From: Ponticaulis profundi
Lineage (GTDB): Bacteria; Pseudomonadota; Alphaproteobacteria; Caulobacterales; Hyphomonadaceae
NCBI RefSeq assembly: GCF_042659465.1
Contig: NZ_JBHSSW010000008.1
Span: forward strand, 1-64,000
Length of the DNA: 64,000 nucleotides
Reading direction: 5' to 3'
The notes under the pieces are model-generated. The model saw only the letters and a list, made by a program, of their open reading frames with translations. It made no database searches and had not been told where the DNA came from. Below are positions 25,001-32,787 of this stretch, one piece after another; within the stretch, counting starts at the first letter, position 1, and every line of letters starts with the position of its first letter. The position numbers and the translations under genes are program-made.

Positions 25001-25069
25001 CATAGACCGCTCAAGTGCACGTATCGAAACGTCCAGTTGCGCGATCAAAAGGCGATCACTTTGAGCCAT
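22061..25069 (-). CDS. Tail tape measure protein
   Basis: A 1002-residue protein, by far the longest in the phage. The N-terminal 250 residues carry the tape-measure domain (AGVAIGLAGREVTQYADAWTEAGNKI, then GASSSERNSTIIQLSQALASGELMGEELRSL). Hydrophobic segments lie near 285-355, long coiled coils near 430-730, and Ala/Gly-rich membrane-active stretches near 790-880. It sets tail length and assists DNA entry. Confidence 0.93.
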   Translation of the reverse strand: MAQSDRLLIAQLDVSIRALERSMRKAGIVTDQMTDKMEKRWDRMNRRVTQNADQMGRDVRRAIAGVAIGLAGREVTQYADAWTEAGNKIAAAGTPLEKQTERLKELSDTAIETRSAFGATATLYARLGIATENLSGKSYDLLKVTELINKATVAGGASSSERNSTIIQLSQALASGELMGEELRSLRENAPILLRAIAKEFEVPIGALKKLGSEGKLTSERILDAIINAESEISDRFSKTEVTISDSFTNLRTRVTEYIGTTDEGLGASEKLAEAINFVAENVDAFADSIMVAGAALTGYLGAQAVVAVVAGINAIATSAKAATTALGVLRAATAFMGGPWVAAATAAAAAIAYIAIRARDAQTPVEELNDRLDDIDGNLRQIADNAGIPWEEIERGAESAIGPVDEITRKFDELRKKMEETGVTARQIAIDNAVASIANAQSELDNINAEIDRLESKNVRGGSSGFPYKKLQQEISDALDTRERATRQLASAQNLLNRLSETAPSDFLPEEGGGALETETDAKTLKSIAAIEDAWDQAFKTKRELVNKDYRDTLESIEAIEAAEEKKEDLRTKAAQLRSQQLSDITNEELEAAAKAASADMQAVKEKQEADAEEAASKQELYDRVMAMRAQALGDYEALADAEYRALADKINAELSAEEGKFEALAALNEAHAETVKEIRDRMKEDRLREAFEEAETFSEGFAAQWDIMREQAERAAGDVGIIFAEAFGPGGSIQEAIGSAAGRAIAFGDDFSDSMENAARSIGSRLISSLVQLGVQMAIQSILGKSLASAATAHTVGQAAIIGQAMAGPAALTSLATAGANAAPAMAGMAAAAATATGIAAASSSGGGADLGGSGGHFGGQRERGGPVASDKFYEIAEKGRPELVETGGKFYLANTQGNVEPASKMPGMNIPDGVDMGAYLDRLAQPIMPSSSVFNGGNSTVNVSLPAISFTGPINQDTLPAVEDRLRSLPNEIGDIVDERIRRYEIMTTSRDQRRKIFR

Positions 25070-25262
25070 TTACGGCCTCTTGTTTCTGCGCCCATTGGCG
25101 CTTGAATTTTCGGAAATCTTCGATGTCTGGATAAGGAACCTTCGGCTCTTCATCCTTCTCGTAAGCGTCTGAGAACGCGTCCTGCACGGCCCGGTACTCA
25201 GACAGCGACCAGTGCTTCACCTCTGATGGCGGGAACCCCGCTGGCGCGAGGCTCGCAATCAT
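25056..25262 (-). CDS. Tail assembly chaperone, second part
   Basis: This 68-residue protein lies between the first chaperone gene and the tape measure, where lambda-like phages make a frameshifted G-T product. Here the frame opens with its own ATG in an ATGA overlap with the upstream stop, and no slippery heptamer is evident, so translational coupling seems to replace frameshifting. Confidence 0.6.
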   Translation of the reverse strand: MIASLAPAGFPPSEVKHWSLSEYRAVQDAFSDAYEKDEEPKVPYPDIEDFRKFKRQWAQKQEAVNGSK

Positions 25263-25666
25263 TCGTCGATAAGGGAGTTGTCCGTTGGAGCCGTACTTGA
25301 AACGCTTCCCCCCTCGCCCTGAGGGGGAGTTGGCTTTTTTCCGCCGCCCTCGGCCTCATCTTCCAGAGGTCCAATGAAATTAGCGAGAATGGTATGGCAA
25401 AGCAGCGTGTAGCGAGCCAGATGGCCGGGCTTCACGCCGGTTTCCACCAGACTAATCGCCTTTTCCTCGTCCATTCCTCCGCCGATAAGGGCGTGCGTCA
25501 GGATCTTCTGAGTATGCTTGATGCGGTGCTGACTGTGGCGAACGATCGCTTCCAGCATGAACACGCCGCAATCGAGCGCTTCCTCAAGCAGTTCAGCCTG
25601 CTCTAGGTCGAGAAAGAACTTGCGGCGCTCACCAAGGAACGCCGCAATCTTTGAAGGAGCAGTCAT
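25259..25666 (-). CDS. Tail assembly chaperone
   Basis: A 135-residue helical protein with a conserved core (LEQAELLEEALDCGVFMLEAIVRHSQ) and a Pro/Gly-rich tail. Its size and position directly after the tail tube gene and before the tape measure are those of gpG-type chaperones. It should coat the tape measure during assembly. Confidence 0.65.
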   Translation of the reverse strand: MTAPSKIAAFLGERRKFFLDLEQAELLEEALDCGVFMLEAIVRHSQHRIKHTQKILTHALIGGGMDEEKAISLVETGVKPGHLARYTLLCHTILANFIGPLEDEAEGGGKKPTPPQGEGGSVSSTAPTDNSLIDE

Positions 25667-25671
25667 CTAGC

Positions 25672-26118
25672 TTATGCCGAAACTGCGCCGGATGTGATGC
25701 GACCATGCGAGAGGATGGAAACCTCTGCGTTCGCCACGCCCGCCTTGCTCACCGAAGGTGAAAACGGGCCGGGCTTTCCGGCGAACGTCCACTGACGCCC
25801 TGCGGTTGGTGTGCCGCAAATGACCTTGATGTTCTTCGCCGTGGGCGTCAGACACCATTCCGAAAAGAATTCAGCATCATCTGCTTCCATGACGCCAGAA
25901 CCGCCGACCTCGGCTGTGACCGACGTTGCATATCGGAAGATCGCAGATGGCAGGTCCTCATCGGTGCAGTTAGGAATCTCCACGTCATTATAGCTTGGCG
26001 TGATCGTGAAAGACCGCTCAGTGTTGATCGTGCATCGCGGAGTGAAAACCTCCGGATCTTCACCGTCACCAATGAGAATTTGGAATTGCTTGAAAGAAAC
26101 TGGATTTACGTCAGCCAT
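25672..26118 (-). CDS. Major tail tube protein
   Basis: The 148-residue protein is beta-rich (FKQFQILIGDGEDPEVF, then TSVTAEVGGSGVMEADDAEFFSEWC). The position between tail completion protein and chaperones is standard for siphophages. Its leader on the minus strand holds a GCGTCG/CGACGC hairpin and TTAGAAGGAG ribosome region, as expected for a highly made protein. Related in its start to the distal tail protein at 14243. Confidence 0.85.
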   Translation of the reverse strand: MADVNPVSFKQFQILIGDGEDPEVFTPRCTINTERSFTITPSYNDVEIPNCTDEDLPSAIFRYATSVTAEVGGSGVMEADDAEFFSEWCLTPTAKNIKVICGTPTAGRQWTFAGKPGPFSPSVSKAGVANAEVSILSHGRITSGAVSA

Positions 26119-26193
26119 TTTCTTGGCTCCTTCTAAGGAAAACAGCGTCGTCTCGACGCGGTGTCAGTGCTTGCCGAAGGCACGCTCACGGCT

Positions 26194-26616
26194 TCAGGCT
26201 GGCTGAACCAGATACCTGAAATTCAATTCAGCCTGATTGGTCAGGCCGTCTTCATGCAGGTGAATCTTAATGTTGGTGCAGTGACCTGCGAGCAGGCTAA
26301 ACCCCTGCAACGAAAAACCATGCTCAGCGTCGAGCAAATAACGCGCTCGACCTGCCAAAGCCTTCACTTCCAGCTTACCAACTGCGCGCGAATAGAAGCG
26401 AACCGTGGAGAAAACTTCCGTCCACGTCTCGCACTCCATATCATCGGGGTTCTCGTGATCCTCCCCGATTACGCCATATGGAAAGCTATCGTCGCTCACG
26501 CGATCGAATATCTTCACTCCGTTCGACGAGATGGCCTGAAGTGTGGCGTCACCGCTCAATATCGCATACTGCGCCCTCTGAAGCGCTACGAGCGGATCTG
26601 TCAGCGTTTTGGTCAT
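26194..26616 (-). CDS. Tail completion protein (DUF3168)
   Basis: The 140-residue product matches the DUF3168 pattern: DPLVALQRAQYAILSGDATLQAI, the FDRVSDDSFPYGVIGE segment and the VRFYSRAVGKLEVKALAGRARYLLD helix. Family members join the tail to the head. It overlaps the HK97 gp10-like gene by an ATGA. Confidence 0.85.
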   Translation of the reverse strand: MTKTLTDPLVALQRAQYAILSGDATLQAISSNGVKIFDRVSDDSFPYGVIGEDHENPDDMECETWTEVFSTVRFYSRAVGKLEVKALAGRARYLLDAEHGFSLQGFSLLAGHCTNIKIHLHEDGLTNQAELNFRYLVQPA

Positions 26617-27077
26617 TTGACACTATCCCGAATGGCCTTGTTCGCTTTGCGGCTGACGCGGGTCTTAAACCGCCTGCGAAGCGATCGAATGTTTGGCCAG
26701 AAAAAAGGTTGTGCCGGCATGATGCCGCGATCTGCACCATCTTCGGTTTCGCGGCGCGCTGTGCCGTTGTGAACGAGATGCGCGTGTGGCGCCTTCTTAC
26801 CACCAGCGAACACGCTCAGGCGCAAATCATCTGGAACGGATTGCACGTAGTCTTTGCGCCCCATAACGCCGTCCGGCGGATCGCCAAAAGTCCAGTCAAT
26901 GGAATCCTGCAACAATCCGTCGTCGCGTGGCGCATCGCCCTTGATGATCCGAACCGCTTCGGCCCCATTCTGCCCAAGGGCTTCATGCGCCCCCTTTGCA
27001 GCGTCCTCCGGTAGCGCTTTCAAAACATCCTTGATGCGCATGTTGGCGCTCTTATTCGAGCGCCAGCCCTTAGCCAT
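26613..27077 (-). CDS. HK97 gp10-like head-tail component
   Basis: A basic 154-residue protein with the gp10 pattern: KDVLKALPEDAAKGAHEALGQ, the GLLQDSIDW turn and PHAHLVHNGTARRE, followed by the MPAQPFFWPN motif typical of this family. Needed for tail joining. Confidence 0.82.
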   Translation of the reverse strand: MAKGWRSNKSANMRIKDVLKALPEDAAKGAHEALGQNGAEAVRIIKGDAPRDDGLLQDSIDWTFGDPPDGVMGRKDYVQSVPDDLRLSVFAGGKKAPHAHLVHNGTARRETEDGADRGIMPAQPFFWPNIRSLRRRFKTRVSRKANKAIRDSVK

Positions 27078-27267
27078 CAGTCTGCTTACTTGCAGGTTTG
27101 GTTGCGCTCTCTTTGGTCTTTGGGGAAATGTCCTTGGCGGTTTTTCTGGCCATCAGCTTCTTGAAGACCTCTTCTTTCACCGGACCTTTCCAGCCCTTCT
27201 TGTAAGAGATCAAACCGCGACCAACGCGCACGTCGTCGTCTTCCAGCATTTCAACACGGAATGTCAT
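27070..27267 (-). CDS. Hypothetical protein in the connector region, 65 aa
   Basis: A small basic protein (MTFRVEMLEDDDVRVGRGL...) with a Lys/Ser/Thr-rich tail. It overlaps gp10 by 8 bp. No family recognised. Confidence 0.55.
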   Translation of the reverse strand: MTFRVEMLEDDDVRVGRGLISYKKGWKGPVKEEVFKKLMARKTAKDISPKTKESATKPASKQTDG

Positions 27268-27290
27268 AGTCTCGCTCCAGTTTTAGATTA

Positions 27291-27626
27291 TCAGCCGTCG
27301 GCTACGCCGCTTTCAGCCAGGAACTCCAGCCAAACACGATCTTCTGTCGGTCGCGGTTTCTCACGAATATTGAATGCTTCACCGTCGATCAGGCACCGCA
27401 TGTCCGGGGTGATGGAGGCGGTCTGCTCATCAGAGCGAACGGTCAGAATGACAGGGCGCTTTCCAGTCAACCTGGACGCCATGACGCTTTCGGAGCCACG
27501 GAGATAGTGAATACCGCACCAGCGCGTGAACTGTGTCGGTCCCCATGCTGAAACATAGTTGCCAGCGCCGTCGCTGACCTCCGTACGCGATTGAAACTCT
27601 GCCTTCTTGTGGGGGGCGCGCTTCAT
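27291..27626 (-). CDS. Head-tail adaptor (head closure) protein
   Basis: The 111-residue protein follows the head-tail joining family: basic N-terminus, SDGAGNYVSAWGP turn, WCGIHYLRGSESVMASRL strand and the MRCLIDGEAFNIREKPRPTEDR segment. It overlaps the gp6-like connector by an ATGA. Confidence 0.82.
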   Translation of the reverse strand: MKRAPHKKAEFQSRTEVSDGAGNYVSAWGPTQFTRWCGIHYLRGSESVMASRLTGKRPVILTVRSDEQTASITPDMRCLIDGEAFNIREKPRPTEDRVWLEFLAESGVADG

Positions 27627-27910
27627 TTTAGCGCCGGATCTCTATGGCGTCTCAGAAGGTCTTTGACGCCTTTGTCGATGAATTCGACCTGCTTATCGCT
27701 GGTTGTCTGATCCAGCATCAGGACCGCGACACGCACAATCGCTGACCGAATCTCGCCCGGCACAGTTTCGATGGTCCATTCGTGATCAGGCTTCTTCAAA
27801 AAATCCACCACGATAGCCGTCGCATCGTCTGCGATGCCTTGGAGCTCAGTATCAGTGAAGTCGACGCGCGCTCGAAACCTCAATGTATCGAGCGAGATGA
27901 GCGCGCTCAT
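27623..27910 (-). CDS. gp6-like head-tail connector
   Basis: A 95-residue helical protein with LDTLRFRARVDFTDTELQGIADDATAIVVDFL and VRVAVLMLDQ, the pattern of gp6/gp15-type adaptors that ring the portal. Coupled to genes on both sides by ATGA overlaps. Confidence 0.78.
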   Translation of the reverse strand: MSALISLDTLRFRARVDFTDTELQGIADDATAIVVDFLKKPDHEWTIETVPGEIRSAIVRVAVLMLDQTTSDKQVEFIDKGVKDLLRRHRDPALK

Positions 27911-29010
27911 TTGCTTTCACCCTTCGGGGCGTCTCTGCCGTCACGGCCTTTGCGAACCGCCAACTGCCAGCCCTTGCCGTCTCCGGGCTTGTCCGTGGTA
28001 TCATCATTCGCGATCCACTGGCACGCACCAAAGGTCACGCTATCGCCTTTGAGATACTCGCCAGTCTTCCAGACACCGCGATAGCTCAGACCCGGAATGC
28101 GGGCCTCTTTAACGATATCGCCGCGACGGAAGACCGCATAGAGTCGACCGTCTTTTTCCTCGAAGTCCAGATCCTCGAAACCCAAGCCGTCGCGACCATC
28201 TTTTCCCGGCTCGCCGTCGGCACCATCTTTTCCGTCAGCGCCGTTGCAACCATCTCGGCCAACCACCACCCCAAGAGACTTGGTATCGCCATTTGAATAG
28301 GTGACAATAAGCTCTCCCTGCCGATCCACGAGACAGCTGGCAACGCGCGGCAAATTCTCCACAGACCGTTTAACCGCCTCATCCAGAATGGGCTTTACGT
28401 CATCCAGAGTGACACTCTGCCCATCGCTTCCATCTCGACCGTCCTTCCCATCTTTAGGCGCCGGAATGGCCTTCAGGAATTCATCAGCGCGCTCAATGAG
28501 TTGAGGAAGAACATCGTCAATTTCGACGCTTCCACCATCCGCGCCATCACGGCCATCCTTACCATTTTCAGGCGCCGGGATGGACTTCAGATATTCATCG
28601 ACCTGCTCTTTGATCACGGGCAGCACATCATCTATCGACACGCTTTTGCCATCGCGTCCCGGTTCACCATCCTTCGGAGCTGGAAACGCTTTTACGGCCT
28701 CTTCGACGAGCGCCGGGATATCGGGCAGCTCAGGAGCCTCCAGAACAGGCGGCTCGATACTTTCAACGGCACCACGGATCTCAGCCAGCTCAGACTTGAT
28801 GCGCTCCTGAACAATTGCCGCCACGGCCTCCGGGTCAGCATCCCTTCCGTCAACCGGCGTGGGTAGTGTGTCCAAACGCTTCTCAAGCGCATCCAGTCGC
28901 GCCGCCATAGCATCTGAGTGCGCCTTGAAAGAGGCTGTCGTCTTCGCCAGTAAATCACTGACGATAGGCGCAACACTCTCCGCCATCGCTTTAATTTCGG
29001 AATGCTTCAT
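27907..29010 (-). CDS. Collagen-like structural protein with three internal repeats
   Basis: The 367-residue protein begins with a coiled coil (about 1-75). From about 125 to 230 it has three repeats of a 35-45-residue unit, each a Pro-Ala-Pro-x-Asp/Asn-Gly collagen-like Gly-x-y run (such as KDGKDGRDG) followed by a helix with IDDV or LDDV. A second Gly-x-y run lies near 255-285. The C-terminal 80 residues have a GVWKTGEYLKGDSV segment like small carbohydrate-binding modules. It is probably a trimeric fibre. The start at 29010 is chosen for spacing from AGGGGG. Confidence 0.7.
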   Translation of the reverse strand: MKHSEIKAMAESVAPIVSDLLAKTTASFKAHSDAMAARLDALEKRLDTLPTPVDGRDADPEAVAAIVQERIKSELAEIRGAVESIEPPVLEAPELPDIPALVEEAVKAFPAPKDGEPGRDGKSVSIDDVLPVIKEQVDEYLKSIPAPENGKDGRDGADGGSVEIDDVLPQLIERADEFLKAIPAPKDGKDGRDGSDGQSVTLDDVKPILDEAVKRSVENLPRVASCLVDRQGELIVTYSNGDTKSLGVVVGRDGCNGADGKDGADGEPGKDGRDGLGFEDLDFEEKDGRLYAVFRRGDIVKEARIPGLSYRGVWKTGEYLKGDSVTFGACQWIANDDTTDKPGDGKGWQLAVRKGRDGRDAPKGESK

Positions 29011-29180
29011 CATACCCCCTAAATAGGGAAAAGGGGCACCCAACGGACGCCCCTGTTAATTGACCGCCTCGCCTCTCCGGCCCTAAACACAATGCGCCGA
29101 AACGTGACATGACCGCCTGACCAGAACCAATCTGACCCTGCCTAGCCTAAACTCGACCGTCTTACCTTGACCAGCGCGCC

Positions 29181-29666
29181 CTATGCAGAGAGCGCCACGC
29201 GATCCTCACTGGCCGCGATTTTTTCAATCTTCGAAAGGTCTACGCCCTCGAATGCACCGCGATAGCGGTTGAGCCACGACTTCAAGGCTGTAATTCCCTG
29301 ACGCCGCAGCTCTGCCATGTCGCCTTTATCGGCAGGATCGAAAGAGACATAACCGCCACCCGATTTCCTGCTTTCGACCGGCGAAACATAGGCCGGGTAT
29401 TCACGAACCGCGATCTGCACGACAGAGGACTTTGCTTCCTCAACCCGTGCCGTGATGCGCAATCCGCTCGCCATGCGACGAGCCATTGCAATCCGGTGCT
29501 CCCGCGCTGCTGTGGCATCGTCCATTGCGAAAAACCAAGGGTACGCTTCGTGTTCGGGTTGCCCGGCGAGCCAATCAATGAACTCACCGGGAATGAACAT
29601 GTTGCGCCCACTAGCTGCTAGATATCCGTCAATAATGCGCTGACGATCTTTGCTTGTGAAAGCCAT
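29181..29666 (-). CDS. Hypothetical protein, 161 aa
   Basis: Unknown function. The first half is helical and aromatic-rich (EFIDWLAGQPEHEAYPWFF), the second half a mixed domain. It follows AAAGGAGACCTG. The 150-170-bp gaps on both sides have a repeated AGGCGGTCA word on the minus strand and no other gene. It sits between capsid-side and tail-side structural genes. Confidence 0.6.
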   Translation of the reverse strand: MAFTSKDRQRIIDGYLAASGRNMFIPGEFIDWLAGQPEHEAYPWFFAMDDATAAREHRIAMARRMASGLRITARVEEAKSSVVQIAVREYPAYVSPVESRKSGGGYVSFDPADKGDMAELRRQGITALKSWLNRYRGAFEGVDLSKIEKIAASEDRVALSA

Positions 29667-29810
29667 TCAGGTCTCCTTTACGTTTGACCGCCTCACCCCA
29701 CCAAGCCGAAACTTGCCGCAACTCAGCATGCCATAACCGCCGTACCCGGCCTCAACTAGCCTAGGGTTGCCTTTGCAGACCTCGACCGCCTTTCCGTGAC
29801 CATGCGGGCT

Positions 29811-30569
29811 TTAAGCGGCCCGCCGCGCCCTTTCGTCTTCCAGCATCGCCATAAGCTCTGCCGTGTCTTCATCGGCATACTCAGGATTTGCCATTGCAGC
29901 CTCTTGGACCTCTCGGCCCTCTGCGGTGATATCGTCCCACGTCTCTTGCCAGTCGCCCAAGTCTTGCCCGTGAACCGAGAAGGTTCCGTAGCTTCCACGC
30001 CCCTTTTCCTGCCTGAAGTCGCCGATACCAACGATTACTCCAGCGTTGGACAGAAGCGAGACGACCGAATGCACACTCAACGTTGGGCTGACGAAGGCAA
30101 TATCAACTTCCGCACACCATTGCGGGAGGAAGGCCCTTGTTCGCACATCTGGAGTACGGTTCATGTCTGCTGACCTGACCACATCACAGCGCAGATAAGG
30201 CTTTCCCCACATTTTGATTTTCTGCTCTGGCAGAAAGATGAGACGCTGAACGCTAGTTTTTGTGACGCCCGGCGTCTCAAGAGCCGCTGTTGCCATCGCT
30301 CCCTTCACACCGGGAGCCGGAAAGCCAAGGAGAGTAGGCCCATGCGGCAATCGATAAACGCTGTCCCGAAACTCTTCTTCAGGATTATGTTTCAGCAGCT
30401 TCTTTTCGGCAGCCGTCTTTTTACCACCGCCAATGAGTAGTGAACGCTTAGCCTTCGCGCTCATGGCGTTGAAATAAAAGCCCGTTGTTCCGATCATTCT
30501 GAGGGTGACGCGCCCCTGCTTCAGGGGGGCAATTTGTAGTGTTCCTGCTTCGGCTTTCTTGATGGCCAT
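29811..30569 (-). CDS. Hypothetical phage protein, 252 aa
   Basis: Unknown function. The protein is beta-rich with PHGPTLLGFPAPGVKGAM and, near residue 190, a glycine-rich VGIGDFRQEKGRGSYGTF segment. That segment loosely recalls the glycine-rich loop of ferredoxin-fold RAMP proteins, but the match is weak. It lies alone between the portal and the collagen-like gene and keeps the late-gene orientation. Confidence 0.6.
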   Translation of the reverse strand: MAIKKAEAGTLQIAPLKQGRVTLRMIGTTGFYFNAMSAKAKRSLLIGGGKKTAAEKKLLKHNPEEEFRDSVYRLPHGPTLLGFPAPGVKGAMATAALETPGVTKTSVQRLIFLPEQKIKMWGKPYLRCDVVRSADMNRTPDVRTRAFLPQWCAEVDIAFVSPTLSVHSVVSLLSNAGVIVGIGDFRQEKGRGSYGTFSVHGQDLGDWQETWDDITAEGREVQEAAMANPEYADEDTAELMAMLEDERARRAA

Positions 30570-30663
30570 TCTTCAGTCTCCATTATGGAAACGCTGGCCT
30601 CTTTCTGACAACGTGCTATAGGCACTGTCAGACCGTAGGCCCGCGCACTCGGGTTTCGGTTTA

Positions 30664-30700
30664 GCGCCGATTTGGGAAGGTCGAAGCTCCCATTCGGCGC
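30664..30700. other. Stem-loop in the portal-29811 gap
   Basis: GCGCCG (30664-30669) pairs with CGGCGC (30695-30700), and inside it TGGGA pairs with TCCCA around a 10-nt loop. The 177-bp gap after the portal gene holds no gene. The structure could be a late-operon processing site; no U-tract is seen. Confidence 0.45.
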
Positions 30701-30746
30701 GCCTATTAGGCATAAAGATTCAACCACATAGATGCGCGGTTAGCAA

Positions 30747-32120
30747 CTACTTTTCTAGCAGTGCTATACTTTTCTGAGCCTCCTTCGCAAGCAATGCAGA
30801 GAATAGTGCTTTGCCGACTTCTTCGGACAAATTTGGATCGTCATCGTCTTCGATTTCAACAGCCGCATCGGCCTGATCAATCAGCAGCTTGTCTCTCGCG
30901 GCGATAGCTTCGATTGAGTGATCCTGCATCTGGAGATAGATCGTATCTCCGCCTGTCACCGGCTTCAGTTCCAGTTTCCGGCGGCGCTCATCCAGCGTCA
31001 TCACAGAACGGGCCTTCTCCAGCGTCTCCATTTGGGCCTGCGAATCCATTCGCAGCAGACCATCCAGATCGAATTCGGTGCCCGTACCTTCGGCCATGCT
31101 CAAACCTTCATCGAGACACAGCTCTGCGTCTTCAATGAGCGACTGCAAACACTGCGCGTAATATTCGAGATTGAGGCTCTGAACATTGTTATTGGTCGGC
31201 ATCTGTCCGACACCGATCTTATACGGCGGGACATGGAAGGTGCTGCAAACGACCTCTGCCGTCCATTTGAGTTGATCAACCATTTGCGCGTCATGCGCGG
31301 TGATTGCCAGTCTCTCAAACTTCAGACCGTCACCCATGACTGCGATCTTGCCTGCATTGCGCCCGGAATAGTTGGTCTCCCAATACTCCTTGAGCCGCCC
31401 TGCTGTTTCATCAGCAATCTCGCCCGGAGCCGTCAAGATGCCGCCTGGCATCGACTGATTGCCGAAGAATGACGCTGAATTGTTCTGGATATTCAAACCC
31501 TGTGTAGCGGCCAGACCGTTGGCATAGATCGGTGAGATACCAACAAGCGGATGAAACAGGCAATTGAAGCGGTCGTGAATGATCTCACGAGCCGGGACGA
31601 CGATCTGCGTTTGAGACGCGCTCAGATTGTCCGGCTGAATCTCGTAATAGACTGCGCCATCCTCTGTCAGAAGTGGCTTCACGCGATATGGATCAAGAAC
31701 ATGAAGCTCAACGACAACGCCGCGATTGTCGCGAACCTTGAGCGCATACGTGTTGCCAGAGGAAAGCTTTGACAGCATCCAGTTTTCCCAGAATTGAATC
31801 CGAGTCTGATAGCTGTTCGGTTTCCGCAAGACAGGAGAGTAAGCTGGATTTTTAACCTCTGACCAGATACCTGATGCATCCTGCTGAACCAGCTTCACGC
31901 GCAGTTTGGCGATATCTCTCGAAATCAAAGTCATGCACGCAAAGACCGCGTGGAAGGCGAGAACCTGATCTTGGCGCACCTCGACGTTCTTTTGCCACGC
32001 CCCGGCGTATGACTCTGACACGAGCGGCGTCCATCCACCGCCATTTGTTGAGATGGGTCGCAGCGCCTTTGCCTTTGGAGCGATACCCCGAGCGAAAGCG
32101 GTCATGATTGCGTTAGCCAC
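30747..32120 (-). CDS. Portal protein (HK97 family)
   Basis: At 457 residues, it shows the HK97 portal pattern: VLAFHAVFACMTLISRDIAKL, then SGNTYALKVRDNRGVVVELHVLDPYRV, the GISPIYANGLAATQGLNIQNNSASFF stretch and FHVPPYKIG. It forms the twelve-fold ring for DNA packaging. The start is GTG at 32120, overlapping the small membrane gene by 8 bp. Confidence 0.95.
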   Translation of the reverse strand: MANAIMTAFARGIAPKAKALRPISTNGGGWTPLVSESYAGAWQKNVEVRQDQVLAFHAVFACMTLISRDIAKLRVKLVQQDASGIWSEVKNPAYSPVLRKPNSYQTRIQFWENWMLSKLSSGNTYALKVRDNRGVVVELHVLDPYRVKPLLTEDGAVYYEIQPDNLSASQTQIVVPAREIIHDRFNCLFHPLVGISPIYANGLAATQGLNIQNNSASFFGNQSMPGGILTAPGEIADETAGRLKEYWETNYSGRNAGKIAVMGDGLKFERLAITAHDAQMVDQLKWTAEVVCSTFHVPPYKIGVGQMPTNNNVQSLNLEYYAQCLQSLIEDAELCLDEGLSMAEGTGTEFDLDGLLRMDSQAQMETLEKARSVMTLDERRRKLELKPVTGGDTIYLQMQDHSIEAIAARDKLLIDQADAAVEIEDDDDPNLSEEVGKALFSALLAKEAQKSIALLEK

Positions 32121-32280
32121 TCGTCACCACCCCCCTCAAAAGCACAACACCACCGATCAACGCCCATGCGCCTGCGGCAATAAGCGCCCACGGCATTCCG
32201 ACGAGCAACCACACGCCAGCCGTTGTCAGCCCGGTTGCAAGTGCGAACAAAAACATTGCGAGCGCGAGAACCTGCATCAT
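32113..32280 (-). CDS. Small membrane protein upstream of the portal, 55 aa
   Basis: A short frame missed by length cut-offs: ATGATG at 32280 to TAA at 32113-32115. The product is almost wholly hydrophobic with two membrane segments (about residues 3-28 and 30-48). It is coupled to the portal gene by an 8-bp overlap and lies 3 bp after the preceding gene, so it fills the operon without gaps. Small membrane proteins at this place are common in HK97-like and gene-transfer-agent clusters; function unknown. Confidence 0.6.
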   Translation of the reverse strand: MMQVLALAMFLFALATGLTTAGVWLLVGMPWALIAAGAWALIGGVVLLRGVVTSG

Positions 32281-32283
32281 GGA

Positions 32284-32472
32284 TTAATCGTCTTTCGACG
32301 GGATATTTCCGGTCGCTGGATCGACATGCACGCTGAATTTCATGCCTTCAGGCAAGACAAGAATGCGCCCATGATCGTGTCCGAGCGCATCCCGGACGAT
32401 CTTCTTAATGCGCTCAGCGTCTTCCCGAGAACCCTTGCCCGGTGCCTCAATGGCGTAGATCGGACTATTCAT
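32284..32472 (-). CDS. Hypothetical protein, 62 aa
   Basis: A small protein with a conserved-looking beta-alpha-beta pattern (PIYAIEAPG, EDAERIKKIVRDALG, GRILVLPEGMKFSVHV). Start ATG 32472 is 9 bases from GGAG. No family recognised. Confidence 0.55.
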   Translation of the reverse strand: MNSPIYAIEAPGKGSREDAERIKKIVRDALGHDHGRILVLPEGMKFSVHVDPATGNIPSKDD

Positions 32473-32731
32473 CACCATTCTCCGATGCTTCCGCGATCAT
32501 CTTCTTCAATTCGTCAGCATCCCATCCGTGATAGGCGCGCTTACCAACGATTTTCTGGTATTGAGAGCGAAGTTCCGTCAGATCATCATCTGGCTGTGCT
32601 ACTGGCTCTGACACGCCCGCCGGTTCCTCGGCCACCATGTCACGCCGCTGATAGCCCAGTTTTTGGAGAACCCGAGCGAAACGAGGATCGCGAGCCTTTA
32701 GCGCCCGATCCATATAGGTCGATTTTTTCAT
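32465..32731 (-). CDS. Hypothetical protein after the capsid gene, 88 aa
   Basis: Helical start (MKKSTYMDRALKARDPRFARVLQKLGY), acidic linker and a C-terminal HeH/LEM-like motif (AYHGWDADELKKMIAEA). An ACTCC/GGAGT hairpin can cover its ribosome site. It may be a head-associated protein; this is inferred from position. Confidence 0.6.
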   Translation of the reverse strand: MKKSTYMDRALKARDPRFARVLQKLGYQRRDMVAEEPAGVSEPVAQPDDDLTELRSQYQKIVGKRAYHGWDADELKKMIAEASENGDE

Positions 32732-32787
32732 TGGAAACTCCGCTGAAAGGAGTGAAAGGGCGACCATAGCCGCCCCATTCGATGTGA

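Noticed and set aside
25056..25666. Programmed ribosomal frameshift in the tail chaperone pair
   Set aside because: No slippery heptamer was seen at the overlap, and the second gene has its own ATG in an ATGA overlap.
30521..30727. 68-codon minus frame over the portal-29811 gap
   Set aside because: The composition is poor, it covers a stem-loop and it runs into the start of 29811-30569.
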